A stretch of DNA of 64,000 bases from Kribbella kalugense (GTDB taxonomy: Bacteria; Actinomycetota; Actinomycetes; Propionibacteriales; Kribbellaceae): positions 2,170,001 through 2,234,000 of the forward strand of contig NZ_SODF01000001.1 in the NCBI RefSeq assembly GCF_004365875.1, given 5' to 3'. Under the pieces are notes generated by a model. That model was given only the letters and a program-made list of their open reading frames with translations, did not search any database and was not told the origin of the DNA. Each line of letters starts with the position of its first letter. Position 1 is the first letter of the stretch. The translations under genes were made by a program, and so were the position numbers. Below, one piece after another: positions 8,076 through 18,242 of the stretch.

Positions 8076-8882
8076 TCATTGCCCTGCCAGCCAGATCGAG
8101 GTCGCATCGAAGAGCCGCTCGACCGCCTGGAACGCCCCAGGCAGGAGTAGTACGCCGGCAACGAACAGGAGCGGGGCGACGACGAGTCGCTCGACCCAAC
8201 TGTCAGTGCTGAAGCGGAGCGGTCTCGGGAGACGGAGTTCGTACCAGGTCTCGCCGCGGATCGGGAGCGGCCACAGCCACGGACAACCGGAACGGGTCAG
8301 GCTGTCGCCGAGACAGTGCACGAACATCCCCAGTCCGACAGCGACACCGATCCAGCCGCCGATCTGGCTCAGACCACTTTGTACGGCGGCGTGCACCGCG
8401 TCCGTGGTCGACGTACCGGGGAGCGCCGTACCGACGACTGACCATCCGGCTGCGGCCAGTACTGCAAGGACAATCCAGTCCCCCAACGCATCCGCGGCCA
8501 GCACGAGACCGGTCACCGCGACGCCGAGCACTGCCCATTTGCCGCGACCGCCGAGACTCGCGGCCAGCATCCCGAGCAGGATCGCCGCGACCAGCGTGTG
8601 GGTCGCGTGCCGATGCTTCCCCGTGCTCTCCTCGTCGCGCGGACCCTTCGTCAATTTGTAGAGCACACCGGAGAAGGCGCGCACCGCTCCCGACACCAAT
8701 CGGGTCACCGGCCCCAACAACCGCGACGCGCTCGCGCCCGGGTGATCCAGATCCGGCACCAACGCGTACCCGGCAGTTGCCGCGGCGAACGGCACCACCT
8801 CCGCCACCGAAGTCAGACCGAGGAGCGGCGCCACCGCCAACCCGGCGCACCACCCCGACAACGCATGCGACCGCCCCATCAT
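8076..8882 (-). CDS. Membrane-bound metal-dependent hydrolase (YdjM/DUF457 family)
   Basis: Codes for about 268 residues. It starts with the family hallmark MGRSHALSG; later acidic and histidine motifs (PDLDHPGA, KHRHATHT, HCLGDSLTRSG) match the LexA-binding inner-membrane hydrolase family (PF04307). Several hydrophobic helices are visible (PLLGLTSVAEVVPFAAA, WIVLAVLAAAGW, GWIGVAVGLGMF, LFVAGVLLLPG), so it is an integral membrane protein. I took the ATG at 8882, with AGGGGAG and GAGG stretches upstream; the next codon is also ATG. The frame continues further upstream into argG, but that part reads as non-coding. Its biochemical role is not established for most members. It is divergent from argG. 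Confidence 0.82.
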   Translation of the reverse strand: MMGRSHALSGWCAGLAVAPLLGLTSVAEVVPFAAATAGYALVPDLDHPGASASRLLGPVTRLVSGAVRAFSGVLYKLTKGPRDEESTGKHRHATHTLVAAILLGMLAASLGGRGKWAVLGVAVTGLVLAADALGDWIVLAVLAAAGWSVVGTALPGTSTTDAVHAAVQSGLSQIGGWIGVAVGLGMFVHCLGDSLTRSGCPWLWPLPIRGETWYELRLPRPLRFSTDSWVERLVVAPLLFVAGVLLLPGAFQAVERLFDATSIWLAGQ

Positions 8883-8968
8883 CCGGAGCCTCACTCCCCT
8901 CACCGTCGGGCTCCATCCTTTCCGACCAGCCCCATCAGCCACAGCAGCCACGCGGGCACCGAACCGTT

Positions 8969-10437
<1,469 letters not shown>

Positions 10438-10452
10438 CTCCCCCAGGCAGGC

Positions 10453-10489
10453 AACAGCCGACCTCCCTTCAGGTGGGAGGTCGGCTGTT
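10453..10489. terminator. Bidirectional terminator between argG and paaE
   Basis: A perfect 15-bp stem (10453-10467 with 10475-10489) closes a 7-base loop. TTT follows on the plus strand. It sits between two convergent genes, so it can serve both transcripts. Confidence 0.88.
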
Positions 10490-10492
10490 TGC

Positions 10493-11581
10493 TTATGCGT
10501 CGTAGTCGAGCGTGACCGTGGGGGTGGTCGGGTGGGACTGGCAGGTCAGGACGTAGCCGGCCCGAAGTTCGTCAGGCTCCAAGGCCCAGTTGGTGTCCAT
10601 CCGGACTGCGCCGTCCAGCACCTTCGCCCGGCAGGTGCCGCAGACGCCGCCCTTGCAAGCGAACGGCGCATCGCTGCGTACGGCGAGCGTCGCGTCCAGC
10701 ACCGCCTTCGAATGCTGACCGAGTGAGAACGTCGACCGGCGACCATCCAGGATCACAGTCACCTCTGCGGCGTCCTCGTCGACCACTGCCTCCTCGACAG
10801 GAGCCTTCGGAGCCTCGTCGCCGACGTGGAAGAGCTCGGCGTGCACGTGTTCGCGGGCAACGCCCTCGGCCAACAGAAGATCCTGAGCACCGACCACCAT
10901 CGCGTACGGCCCGCACAGGAACCATTCGTCCACGGACGCCAGCGGCAAGATCGTCGCGAACATCCGCTGCAGCCGGTCCGCGTCGATGCGGCCGTTGAAC
11001 AGCTCGACCTCGGTCGACTCCCGCGAGAGCACATGCACCAAGTGGAACCGCTCGGCGTACCGGTCCTTCAGGTCGGCCAGCTCGTCGGCGAACATCACCG
11101 AACCCGCGGTCCGGTTCCCGTACAGCAACGTGACCCGACTGGACGGCTCGACCGACAGGATCGTCGCGACCAGTGAGAGCACCGGCGTGATCCCGCTGCC
11201 CGCGGCGACGAACGCGTAGTGCTTGGCGTTGGCCGCATCAAGATTCGTCCCGAACCGGCCGAGCGGCGTCATCACCTCGAGCTCGTCGCCGACCTTCAAC
11301 TCCTGCGCGGCGTACGACGAGAAGTCGCCGCCCGGGAGCCGTTTCACCCCGATCCGCAGTACGCCGGAACCGGCCGGCGAGCAGATCGAGTAACTCCGCC
11401 GGACCTCTTCCCCGCGCCGCCGGATCGTCAGGTGCTGACCCGCGGTGAACTCGTACTCCCCCGCCAGCTCCGGCGGTACGGCGAACGTGATCGCAACCGA
11501 GTCGTCGGTGATCGCGTCGAGCGCCGAAACCTTCAACGAATGAAAGGCGGCGCGCCGCCTGGGCGCAAGAGTCGTCGTCAT
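10493..11581 (-). CDS. paaE: Phenylacetyl-CoA epoxidase reductase subunit PaaE
   Basis: Codes for 362 residues. It passes electrons from NAD(P)H through FAD and a 2Fe-2S centre to the PaaABCD epoxidase. The flavin motif RSYSICSP is at 62-69 and the nucleotide-binding AAGSGITP at about 126-133. The C-terminal plant-type ferredoxin domain has ligands C309, C314, C317 and C347. I chose the ATG at 11581 because AAGGCG lies upstream and the length fits the family; the open frame beyond it is not coding-like. It is the last gene of paaABCDE, 25 bases after paaD, and ends at a strong terminator. Confidence 0.94.
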   Translation of the reverse strand: MTTTLAPRRRAAFHSLKVSALDAITDDSVAITFAVPPELAGEYEFTAGQHLTIRRRGEEVRRSYSICSPAGSGVLRIGVKRLPGGDFSSYAAQELKVGDELEVMTPLGRFGTNLDAANAKHYAFVAAGSGITPVLSLVATILSVEPSSRVTLLYGNRTAGSVMFADELADLKDRYAERFHLVHVLSRESTEVELFNGRIDADRLQRMFATILPLASVDEWFLCGPYAMVVGAQDLLLAEGVAREHVHAELFHVGDEAPKAPVEEAVVDEDAAEVTVILDGRRSTFSLGQHSKAVLDATLAVRSDAPFACKGGVCGTCRAKVLDGAVRMDTNWALEPDELRAGYVLTCQSHPTTPTVTLDYDA

Positions 11582-11606
11582 CAGATCGCCTTGCTGTGTT
11601 GGATTT

Positions 11607-12086
11607 TCAAAGGGATTTGAAGTGATCGAAGGGCTCACGGCAACTGTTGCACCGCCAGAGCGACTTGCAGGACGTGGATCCGAACCGGCTGAGCTCACTC
11701 GTGTCCAGCGATCCACACAACGGACACCGCACACTCAGACTCAACGACACCGGTCCACCAACGGCCCGCCGACCGGTCGGCGGAGCGATCCCGTACTCGG
11801 TCAGCTTCGCCTTCCCGGCGTCACTCATCCAGTCGGTCGTCCAGGCCGGCGACAACACCGTCTCGACCCGTCCGTCCACGTGCAGCGACTGCAGCGTCAG
11901 CTCCACCTCGTGCCGGATCAGATCCATCGCCGGACACCCGGAGTACGTCGGCGTGATCGTTACGACGACCTCGTCGCCTTCATGCCGGACACCACGCAGT
12001 ACGCCGAGGTCAGCGATCGTCAGCACCGGAACCTCTGGGTCCGTGACCTCACCGACGGCTTCAAAGATCGCAGTGTCGGTCACCAT
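11607..12086 (-). CDS. paaD: Phenylacetyl-CoA epoxidase maturation protein PaaD
   Basis: Codes for 159 residues. The N-terminal part is a MIP18/DUF59 fold (DPEVPVLTIADLGVLRGV, TPTYSGCPAMDLI) linked to iron-sulfur or di-iron centre assembly. The C-terminus carries two CxxC pairs (CPLCGS, CNSC) that form a zinc- or Fe-S-binding knuckle. PaaD is required for epoxidase activity but is not a catalytic subunit. The start codon overlaps the paaC stop by seven bases. Length and composition fit known PaaD proteins. Confidence 0.94.
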   Translation of the reverse strand: MVTDTAIFEAVGEVTDPEVPVLTIADLGVLRGVRHEGDEVVVTITPTYSGCPAMDLIRHEVELTLQSLHVDGRVETVLSPAWTTDWMSDAGKAKLTEYGIAPPTGRRAVGGPVSLSLSVRCPLCGSLDTSELSRFGSTSCKSLWRCNSCREPFDHFKSL

Positions 12087-12820
12087 GTCGCCCCCGGGTG
12101 GGAACGGGCCACATGCTGCAGCTCAGCGAGCAAATACCCCATGTGCTCGGTGTGACGGCCTTCGCGACCGCCTGAGTGCTGGTACGACGACTCTGGCCGG
12201 CCGCAGGTCGATTCGTCGATCACTGCGGTCACGCGACGCGTCCACTCGTCCTGCAACGTCGACGGATCGACGGCAACGTCCAATCGCTGCACCAACTCGT
12301 CCGACGAGAACATCTCTGCTGTGTAAGGCCAAAGCGCATCCAACCCAGCCTGCATCCGCTGGTGGCTCTCCTCGGTCCCGTCACCCAGGCGCAGCACCCA
12401 CTGGGTCGCGTGGTCGACGTGGTACGCGACCTCCTTGACCGCCTTGCCCGCAACCCCGGACAGCATCTCGTCGGAGCTCTTCAGCAGCTCTTCGTACAGC
12501 AACTGCTGGTACGTCGCGAAGTACAGCAACCGCGCCATCGCATGAGCGAAATCCCCGTTCGGCAGCTCGCACAGCTGCAGGTTGAGGAACTCACGCTCGT
12601 CGCGGAAGTAGGCCAGATCGTCCTCCGACCGGCCGGCGCCTTCAACTGTCCCGGCGTACTGCAGCAGCGTCCGCGCCTGGCCCAGCTGGTCGAGGCCGAT
12701 GTTGCCGAGGGCAACGTCCTCCTCGAGCTGCGGGGCGGCTGCGATCCACTCGGCGGTGCGCTGCGCGGAGATCAGCGCGTCGTCGCCGAGGCGGAGCGAG
12801 TACACGAACAGATCGGTCAC
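12080..12820 (-). CDS. paaC: Phenylacetyl-CoA epoxidase structural subunit PaaC
   Basis: Codes for 246 residues of a ferritin-like helical protein. It forms the heterodimer with PaaA that makes up the core of the 1,2-phenylacetyl-CoA epoxidase. The N-terminus LFVYSLRLGDDALISAQR and the segment EEDVALGNIGLDQLGQAR are typical, as are FLNLQLCELPNGDFAH and AYHVDHATQWVLRLGDGT. I used the GTG at 12820, which overlaps the paaB stop in GTGA. The longer open frame upstream runs through paaB in another frame and was discarded. PaaC keeps the fold but lacks the full catalytic di-iron site in characterised systems. Confidence 0.94.
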   Translation of the reverse strand: MTDLFVYSLRLGDDALISAQRTAEWIAAAPQLEEDVALGNIGLDQLGQARTLLQYAGTVEGAGRSEDDLAYFRDEREFLNLQLCELPNGDFAHAMARLLYFATYQQLLYEELLKSSDEMLSGVAGKAVKEVAYHVDHATQWVLRLGDGTEESHQRMQAGLDALWPYTAEMFSSDELVQRLDVAVDPSTLQDEWTRRVTAVIDESTCGRPESSYQHSGGREGRHTEHMGYLLAELQHVARSHPGATW

Positions 12821-13091
12821 AGGTGCTCGACACCTTCCGGGACCTGGTAGAACGTCGGGTGCCGGTACACCTTGTCGCCGGCCGGATCGAAGAACTCGTC
12901 CTTCTCGTCCGGCGAAGACGCGGTGATGTCGGAAGCCCGCACCACCCAGATCGACACGCCTTCCTGGCGGCGGGTGTAGACGTCCCGTGCGTTCCGCAAC
13001 GCCATCGTCGCGTCGGGCGCGTGCAGGCTGCCGACGTGCGTATGCGACAGTCCCCGCCGGGACCGGACGAAGATCTCCCACAACGGCTCGA

Positions 13092-13095
<4 letters not shown>
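12817..13095 (-). CDS. paaB: Phenylacetyl-CoA epoxidase subunit PaaB
   Basis: Codes for 92 residues. PaaB bridges PaaAC heterodimers and probably helps electron transfer from PaaE. The start [23 protein letters not shown] and the [19 protein letters not shown] block are diagnostic of the family. The ATG at 13095 overlaps the paaA stop in ATGA, and the 3' end overlaps the paaC GTG by four bases, so translation is coupled on both sides. Length matches the usual 90-95 residues. Confidence 0.94.
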
Positions 13096-14034
<939 letters not shown>

Positions 14035-14042
<8 letters not shown>

Positions 14043-14072
14043 TTTTTCTCCAGATCAACAAGAAGTGTCACA
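14035..14072 (-). promoter_or_regulatory. Inverted repeat in the paaA leader
   Basis: TGTGACACTT (14035-14044) and AAGTGTCACA (14063-14072) are perfect complements separated by 18 bases. Read on the minus strand, the loop holds the GGAG ribosome-binding site and the right arm holds the GTG start. It could be a dimeric repressor site or an RNA hairpin controlling translation. Confidence 0.55.
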
Positions 14073-14189
14073 CAGGGGTGTTAGACCTACCCCAGGAAGG
14101 GGTGGCAACGCGCTGGGAGCGGCCGAGCGCAGCCGGGAGTATTTCGAGTAACAGCTCATGGATTGAACAGTTTCTCGAAAGGGTGTCCC

Positions 14190-15374
14190 GTGACCACGCA
14201 GACTCTTCCGGCCGCCGATCACCGCGGGCCGGTCACCGGTAAGGAACGAGCGCTCGCCCCGGACCTGATCCGCGGCGCGATGCTGCTGCTGATCGGCCTG
14301 GCCAACAGCGCCAACTTCGCGTTCGCCGGCCAGCCCGGCGTGGAGAGCGCGCCGCACGGCTTCGAGCGGATCCTCAACTTCGTCAAGCTCACCTTCGTCG
14401 ACGCCCGGGCCTACCCGGTGTTCGCGATCATGTTCGGCTACGGCCTGGTGCAACTGGCCCGGCGGCAGCAGTCCTCCGGCGCGACCCCGGGCGCGGTCCG
14501 GCGGATCCTGCTCAAGCGCAACGCCTGGCTGATCGCCTTCGGCCTCCTGCACGCGACCTTGCTGTACTTCGGTGACTTCCTCGGCGCGTACGGCATCGTC
14601 GGGATCATCTGCACGCTGTTCCTGCTCAACCGCGGCGACAAGTTCCACCGGATCGCCCTCGGTATCTGGGCGTTCATGGCGCTGGAGGTCGTCGTCGTGG
14701 CGGTCCGGGCCGTGCTCGCCCTCATCAACAGCTCCGGTCCCGCGTACCCGCTGACCAACAAGCCGAACCCGTCGCTCGCCGCGACGTCGTACTTCGGGAG
14801 CCTGGTCGACCGGCTGCACGAGTACCCGCTGCACGCCGCCAGCGTGCTGGGCTTCATCGTCATCGTCTGGCTCGGCATCTGGGCCGCCCGCAAGCAGATC
14901 CTGGAAAACCCGAGCGCGCACCGCAAGCTGCTGTCCTGGGTCGCCGCGGTCGGACTGGGCATCACTGTCCTCACAGGCCTGCCGCTCGCGCTGATCGGAG
15001 CCGGCTGGCTGCACGTCGACGAGTCGGCGGTCGGCGCGATCGACTACCTCGCCCAGGCCGGCGGGATGTTCGGCGGACCCGGGTACGTCGCCCTGTTCGG
15101 TCTGCTTGTCGCCCGGATCAGCAAGATCTCGTTGCCGGTGCGCGCCATCTCCGCACTCGGTCAGCGGTCGCTGTCGGGCTACCTGTTCCAGTCGGTGTCG
15201 TGGATGGTCCTGCTCGCACCGTTCACGCTCGACCTCCGGTTCGGCAGTACGGCGTACACCGCGGCACTGGTCGCGATCGGGGTCTGGATCATCTCGGTGC
15301 TCGGCGCGTACGCGATGAGCAAGCGCTCCTACCGCGGCCCAGCCGAGACCCTGCTGCGCAAGCTCGTGTACTGA
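14190..15374 (+). CDS. DUF418/YeiB-type multi-pass membrane protein
   Basis: Codes for 394 residues with about nine to ten hydrophobic segments. The start LAPDLIRGAMLLLIGLANS, the FVDARAYPVFAIMFGYGLVQ block and the C-terminal GQRSLSGYLFQSVSW match the DUF418 (YeiB) family, distantly related to acyltransferase-3 membrane enzymes. The function is not established and may involve transfer or export of a cell-envelope component. I chose the GTG at 14190 because GAAAGGG lies six bases upstream. It is divergent from paaA and followed 18 bases later by a GNAT gene, so those two may be co-transcribed. Confidence 0.83.
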   Translation: MTTQTLPAADHRGPVTGKERALAPDLIRGAMLLLIGLANSANFAFAGQPGVESAPHGFERILNFVKLTFVDARAYPVFAIMFGYGLVQLARRQQSSGATPGAVRRILLKRNAWLIAFGLLHATLLYFGDFLGAYGIVGIICTLFLLNRGDKFHRIALGIWAFMALEVVVVAVRAVLALINSSGPAYPLTNKPNPSLAATSYFGSLVDRLHEYPLHAASVLGFIVIVWLGIWAARKQILENPSAHRKLLSWVAAVGLGITVLTGLPLALIGAGWLHVDESAVGAIDYLAQAGGMFGGPGYVALFGLLVARISKISLPVRAISALGQRSLSGYLFQSVSWMVLLAPFTLDLRFGSTAYTAALVAIGVWIISVLGAYAMSKRSYRGPAETLLRKLVY

Positions 15375-15392
15375 CTTGGGAGGATGGCGGGT

Positions 15393-16010
15393 ATGAGCGA
15401 CTTCGGCGTGCCGGAACCCGCCAACCTCTCCGATCTGTCGGGCTCTGAGCTGTCCGGTGATGGTCCGGTGGCCGAGACGAGCGTGCGGCTCGCGCTTCCG
15501 GCGGAGGCGAACGCGATCGGCGAGATCCAGGTCGCGGCCTGGCGGTCGTCGTACGCCGGGCTGCTGCCGGCCGAGGTACTCGCCGATCTGGACCCGGCGC
15601 AGTTCGCGGCGCAGTGGCGGGCCGCGCTGCTGTCGCCGGGCGAGGCGCGGAACCGGGTGATGGTCGCGCTGGCCGGCCGCACGCCGGTCGGCTTCGCGGC
15701 CATCACGCCGTCGGACGACCCGGACGCGGACCCGCGGCGCGACGCGGTGATCGCCGAGCTCGCGGTCCAGCCGGAGGCAACCCGGGCCGGCCACGGCTCC
15801 CGGCTGCTGAATGCGGTCGTCGACACGATCCGCGCCGACGGCTTCACCCGGGTGACCGTCTGGGTCAACTCGACCGACGACATCCTGCGGGCCTTCTACA
15901 CCGAGTCCGGCTGGGCGCCGGACGGCGCGCACCGCGAGCTGGATCTGTACGGCGACGAGTCGGTCCGGATCAAGCAGATCCGGCTGCACGCGGACCCCGG
16001 GCCTGCCTAA
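15393..16010 (+). CDS. GNAT-family N-acetyltransferase
   Basis: Codes for about 205 residues. After a roughly 30-residue low-complexity acidic leader, the GNAT fold begins at VRLALPAEANAIGEIQVAAWRSSYAG. The acetyl-CoA loop is in AELAVQPEATRAGHGSRLLNAVVD, and the C-terminal FYTESGWAPDGAHREL is typical. The family acetylates small amines or protein N-termini; the substrate is unknown. The ATG at 15393 is nine bases from GGAGG; an earlier ATG at 15384 touches that site, so it is less likely. It follows the DUF418 gene closely. Confidence 0.86.
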   Translation: MSDFGVPEPANLSDLSGSELSGDGPVAETSVRLALPAEANAIGEIQVAAWRSSYAGLLPAEVLADLDPAQFAAQWRAALLSPGEARNRVMVALAGRTPVGFAAITPSDDPDADPRRDAVIAELAVQPEATRAGHGSRLLNAVVDTIRADGFTRVTVWVNSTDDILRAFYTESGWAPDGAHRELDLYGDESVRIKQIRLHADPGPA

Positions 16011-16011
16011 C

Positions 16012-16030
16012 TGCTAGCCCGGAGCTAGCA
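16012..16030. terminator. Short inverted repeat after the GNAT gene
   Basis: TGCTAGC and GCTAGCA are separated by CCGGA directly after the GNAT stop codon. There is no U-tract. It may be a weak terminator or a protein-binding palindrome in front of the peptidase gene. Confidence 0.35.
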
Positions 16031-16083
16031 CGGGGCAGATCGGCGACGGGCCGGGGGTGGTGCTCGACGCGTCTGAGCGGACA

Positions 16084-16096
16084 TGACAGATTGTCA
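16084..16096. promoter_or_regulatory. TGACA-GAT-TGTCA palindrome upstream of the S33 peptidase
   Basis: A perfect 5-bp inverted repeat with a 3-base spacer lies 37 bases before the ATG of the peptidase gene, where an operator would sit. The repeat is short, so chance is possible. Confidence 0.3.
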
Positions 16097-16133
16097 CGGT
16101 CCGATCACGCAAGGCCATCCGCTGGAGTCTGCA

Positions 16134-17879
16134 ATGAAGTACCTCACCCTGGCCGTCGGCCTGGGCCTGTCCGCTGCTGCCGTTCTCTTCGTCCCGGGGT
16201 CCGGTGCGACCGCGTCGATGCAGTCGGCCACCGTCGTCGACAAGCCGCATCGTGTGGCGAACAAGTACCTCGACCAAAGACCGAAGTGGATCCCGTGCGG
16301 TGATCCCGAGCTCCGCACGTACTGCGCGAAGATCACCGTCCCCCGCGACTGGGCCAACCAGTACTCCGGGAACGACCTGCAGATCGCGGTCAGCAAGGTC
16401 GCCCCAGCCAATTCGTCCCCCGCCCACCCGCCGAGCCGGGTCGTGTTCGGCAACCCGGGAGGACCGGGCGGCCCCGGCCTCGGCCTGGCGCCGTACCTGG
16501 CGAGTCAGGCACCGCTGGCCAAGGACCACCTCGCCGTCGGATTCGACCCCCGCGGGACCGGCACGAGCTCCAACGTCAGCTGCGACGGCAGCCCCGGCTA
16601 CTCGATGGATGCCCGCGACCGCGACCCCGCGACCCGCGGCCTGATCGCCGAGGCGTCGGAGATGAGTCAGCAGTACTGCGAGAGCCAGTCCCGCGGCCTG
16701 CTCCCCTACATCACCACCGCGCAGACCGTGCAGGACATGGATCTGATCCGGCAACTGCTCGGCTTCGACAAGATGGACTACGTCGGGTACTCCGGCGGCA
16801 CCTGGCTCGGGGCGTACTACCAGACCTACTTCCCCGACCACGTCGGCCGGTTCGTGCTCGACTCGAACACGGACTTCACCAAGACCTGGCTGGACACGTT
16901 CGCGGCCCAGCCGCAGGCATTCGAGCGCCGGTTCCGCGAGGACTTCGCGACCTGGGCAGCGAAGTACGACGAGCTGCTGCACCTGGGATCGTCACCCTCT
17001 GCGGTCATCCGCACCTACGAGCGGTTGCGACGAGCGCTGAAGGAGCGGCCGGCGGTCGAGGAATTCCTAGACGCCGGAGTTCAGGTCACGTACGACCAGA
17101 ACACGCTGGACCAACTGATCGCCAACGATATGTATACAAAGCTGGACTTTCATTCTCTGGCGGACGATCTGGCATTTCTCCGCGACCTTTCCGCCGCGCA
17201 GACAAAAGGCGGTCCGCAAGCCGCTCAGCGCCGGGTGGACGCACTGTCGACGGCTCGCCAGCAGGAGCTCGTACGGCGCGCCAACAGCGCACCGGTCGGA
17301 CTCCGCCCCGGCGGCAACCAGCTCGGCGGCAATCAGCTCGGCGACGACGCCGAGGACGCCACCTTCACCGCGATCACCTGCAACGACACGGCCTGGCCGC
17401 AAGGCCGCGAGTACGGCGAACAGCTGGCCGCTCGCCTCGGCCCGCACTTCCCGCTGGTCGGCTGGACGATGACCGAGAACCCCTGCTTCTACTGGGACCG
17501 CCCGAACCTGACCATGCCGACCCCAACCGGCAAAGGCTTGCCCACAACGCTGATGGTTCAGTCGGTGCACGACCCGGCGACGAACTACGCCCTCGCGGTC
17601 TCGGCCCACAGCAGGTACGCCGGTTCGCGGCTGCTGACCGTCACCAACGAAGGCGACCACGGTGTGTACGGCGGGGTGAATCGGTGCGCGGACCGGGTCG
17701 TCAACACGTTCCTCACCACCGGCAAGGCGCCGGCCACCGACGTCAGCTGCCCGGGTGAAGGGATCCCCGCACCCACGACCGAGGAGCCCGGTCTCGAGGA
17801 GACCGGTGGATACACAAAGGGAGCTCCTTTACGGCAGATCGCCGGATTCACGAAAGCCGTTTCCGGATATCTGCACTGA
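16134..17879 (+). CDS. Secreted S33-family peptidase (tripeptidyl aminopeptidase-like alpha/beta hydrolase)
   Basis: Codes for 581 residues. A signal peptide is clear: a short basic start, hydrophobic residues about 5-20, then an ATA-type cleavage region near 27. The oxyanion-hole motif is NPGGPGGPG (107-115), the nucleophile S220 is in GYSGGTWLG, and the late QSVHDPATNY and EGDHGVYGG supply Asp and His. The C-terminal TAP-like domain is present. It probably removes short peptides from protein N-termini outside the cell. The ATG has GGAG seven bases upstream. Codons around 17130-17220 and at the 3' end are unusually A/T-rich for the window. Confidence 0.9.
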   Translation: MKYLTLAVGLGLSAAAVLFVPGSGATASMQSATVVDKPHRVANKYLDQRPKWIPCGDPELRTYCAKITVPRDWANQYSGNDLQIAVSKVAPANSSPAHPPSRVVFGNPGGPGGPGLGLAPYLASQAPLAKDHLAVGFDPRGTGTSSNVSCDGSPGYSMDARDRDPATRGLIAEASEMSQQYCESQSRGLLPYITTAQTVQDMDLIRQLLGFDKMDYVGYSGGTWLGAYYQTYFPDHVGRFVLDSNTDFTKTWLDTFAAQPQAFERRFREDFATWAAKYDELLHLGSSPSAVIRTYERLRRALKERPAVEEFLDAGVQVTYDQNTLDQLIANDMYTKLDFHSLADDLAFLRDLSAAQTKGGPQAAQRRVDALSTARQQELVRRANSAPVGLRPGGNQLGGNQLGDDAEDATFTAITCNDTAWPQGREYGEQLAARLGPHFPLVGWTMTENPCFYWDRPNLTMPTPTGKGLPTTLMVQSVHDPATNYALAVSAHSRYAGSRLLTVTNEGDHGVYGGVNRCADRVVNTFLTTGKAPATDVSCPGEGIPAPTTEEPGLEETGGYTKGAPLRQIAGFTKAVSGYLH

Positions 17880-18242
17880 ACGAGCGTTTGACATTCGCCG
17901 GAATTCCCCTACGCACGGGCAGATTCCGGTCACCGTGGGCGAATTCCGGGCGGCGCTTTCGTTGTCAGGACAAATTTGTCAGGGCGATGTCAGGGTTCCG
18001 TCCCTGTGCGACAGAGCGTGATAACGGCAACCTTGTGTTAGCGCGGAGGAACCGGCGTCGACCGGGAGGGCTCGATGACGGCGACCACCGCCGACGTGGC
18101 TTCGGCCGGCTGTGAGGTGGGGGGACTGCCTGGGGGGTCAGACAGAACACAGCCGGCCGGGTCACGTATCTGGATCCGCGCCCCTAGATCCCTCGCGGGG
18201 CACCGTCGATCCCCCAGGTCGTGGTGTCTCGCGAGGCATGTC
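17880..18242. other. Intergenic region between convergent genes
   Basis: No convincing gene is seen. Three copies of TGTCAGG occur at 17963, 17977 and 17988. A short frame from an ATG at 18075, preceded by GGGAGG, reads 61 residues and overlaps the regulator gene end, but it matches nothing I recognise. No hairpin with a U-tract was found. Confidence 0.5.

Noticed and set aside
14055-15989. Minus-strand open frame of 644 codons
   Set aside because: It is antisense to the DUF418 and GNAT genes and has an Arg/Gln/Asp/Val-rich composition typical of a shadow frame.
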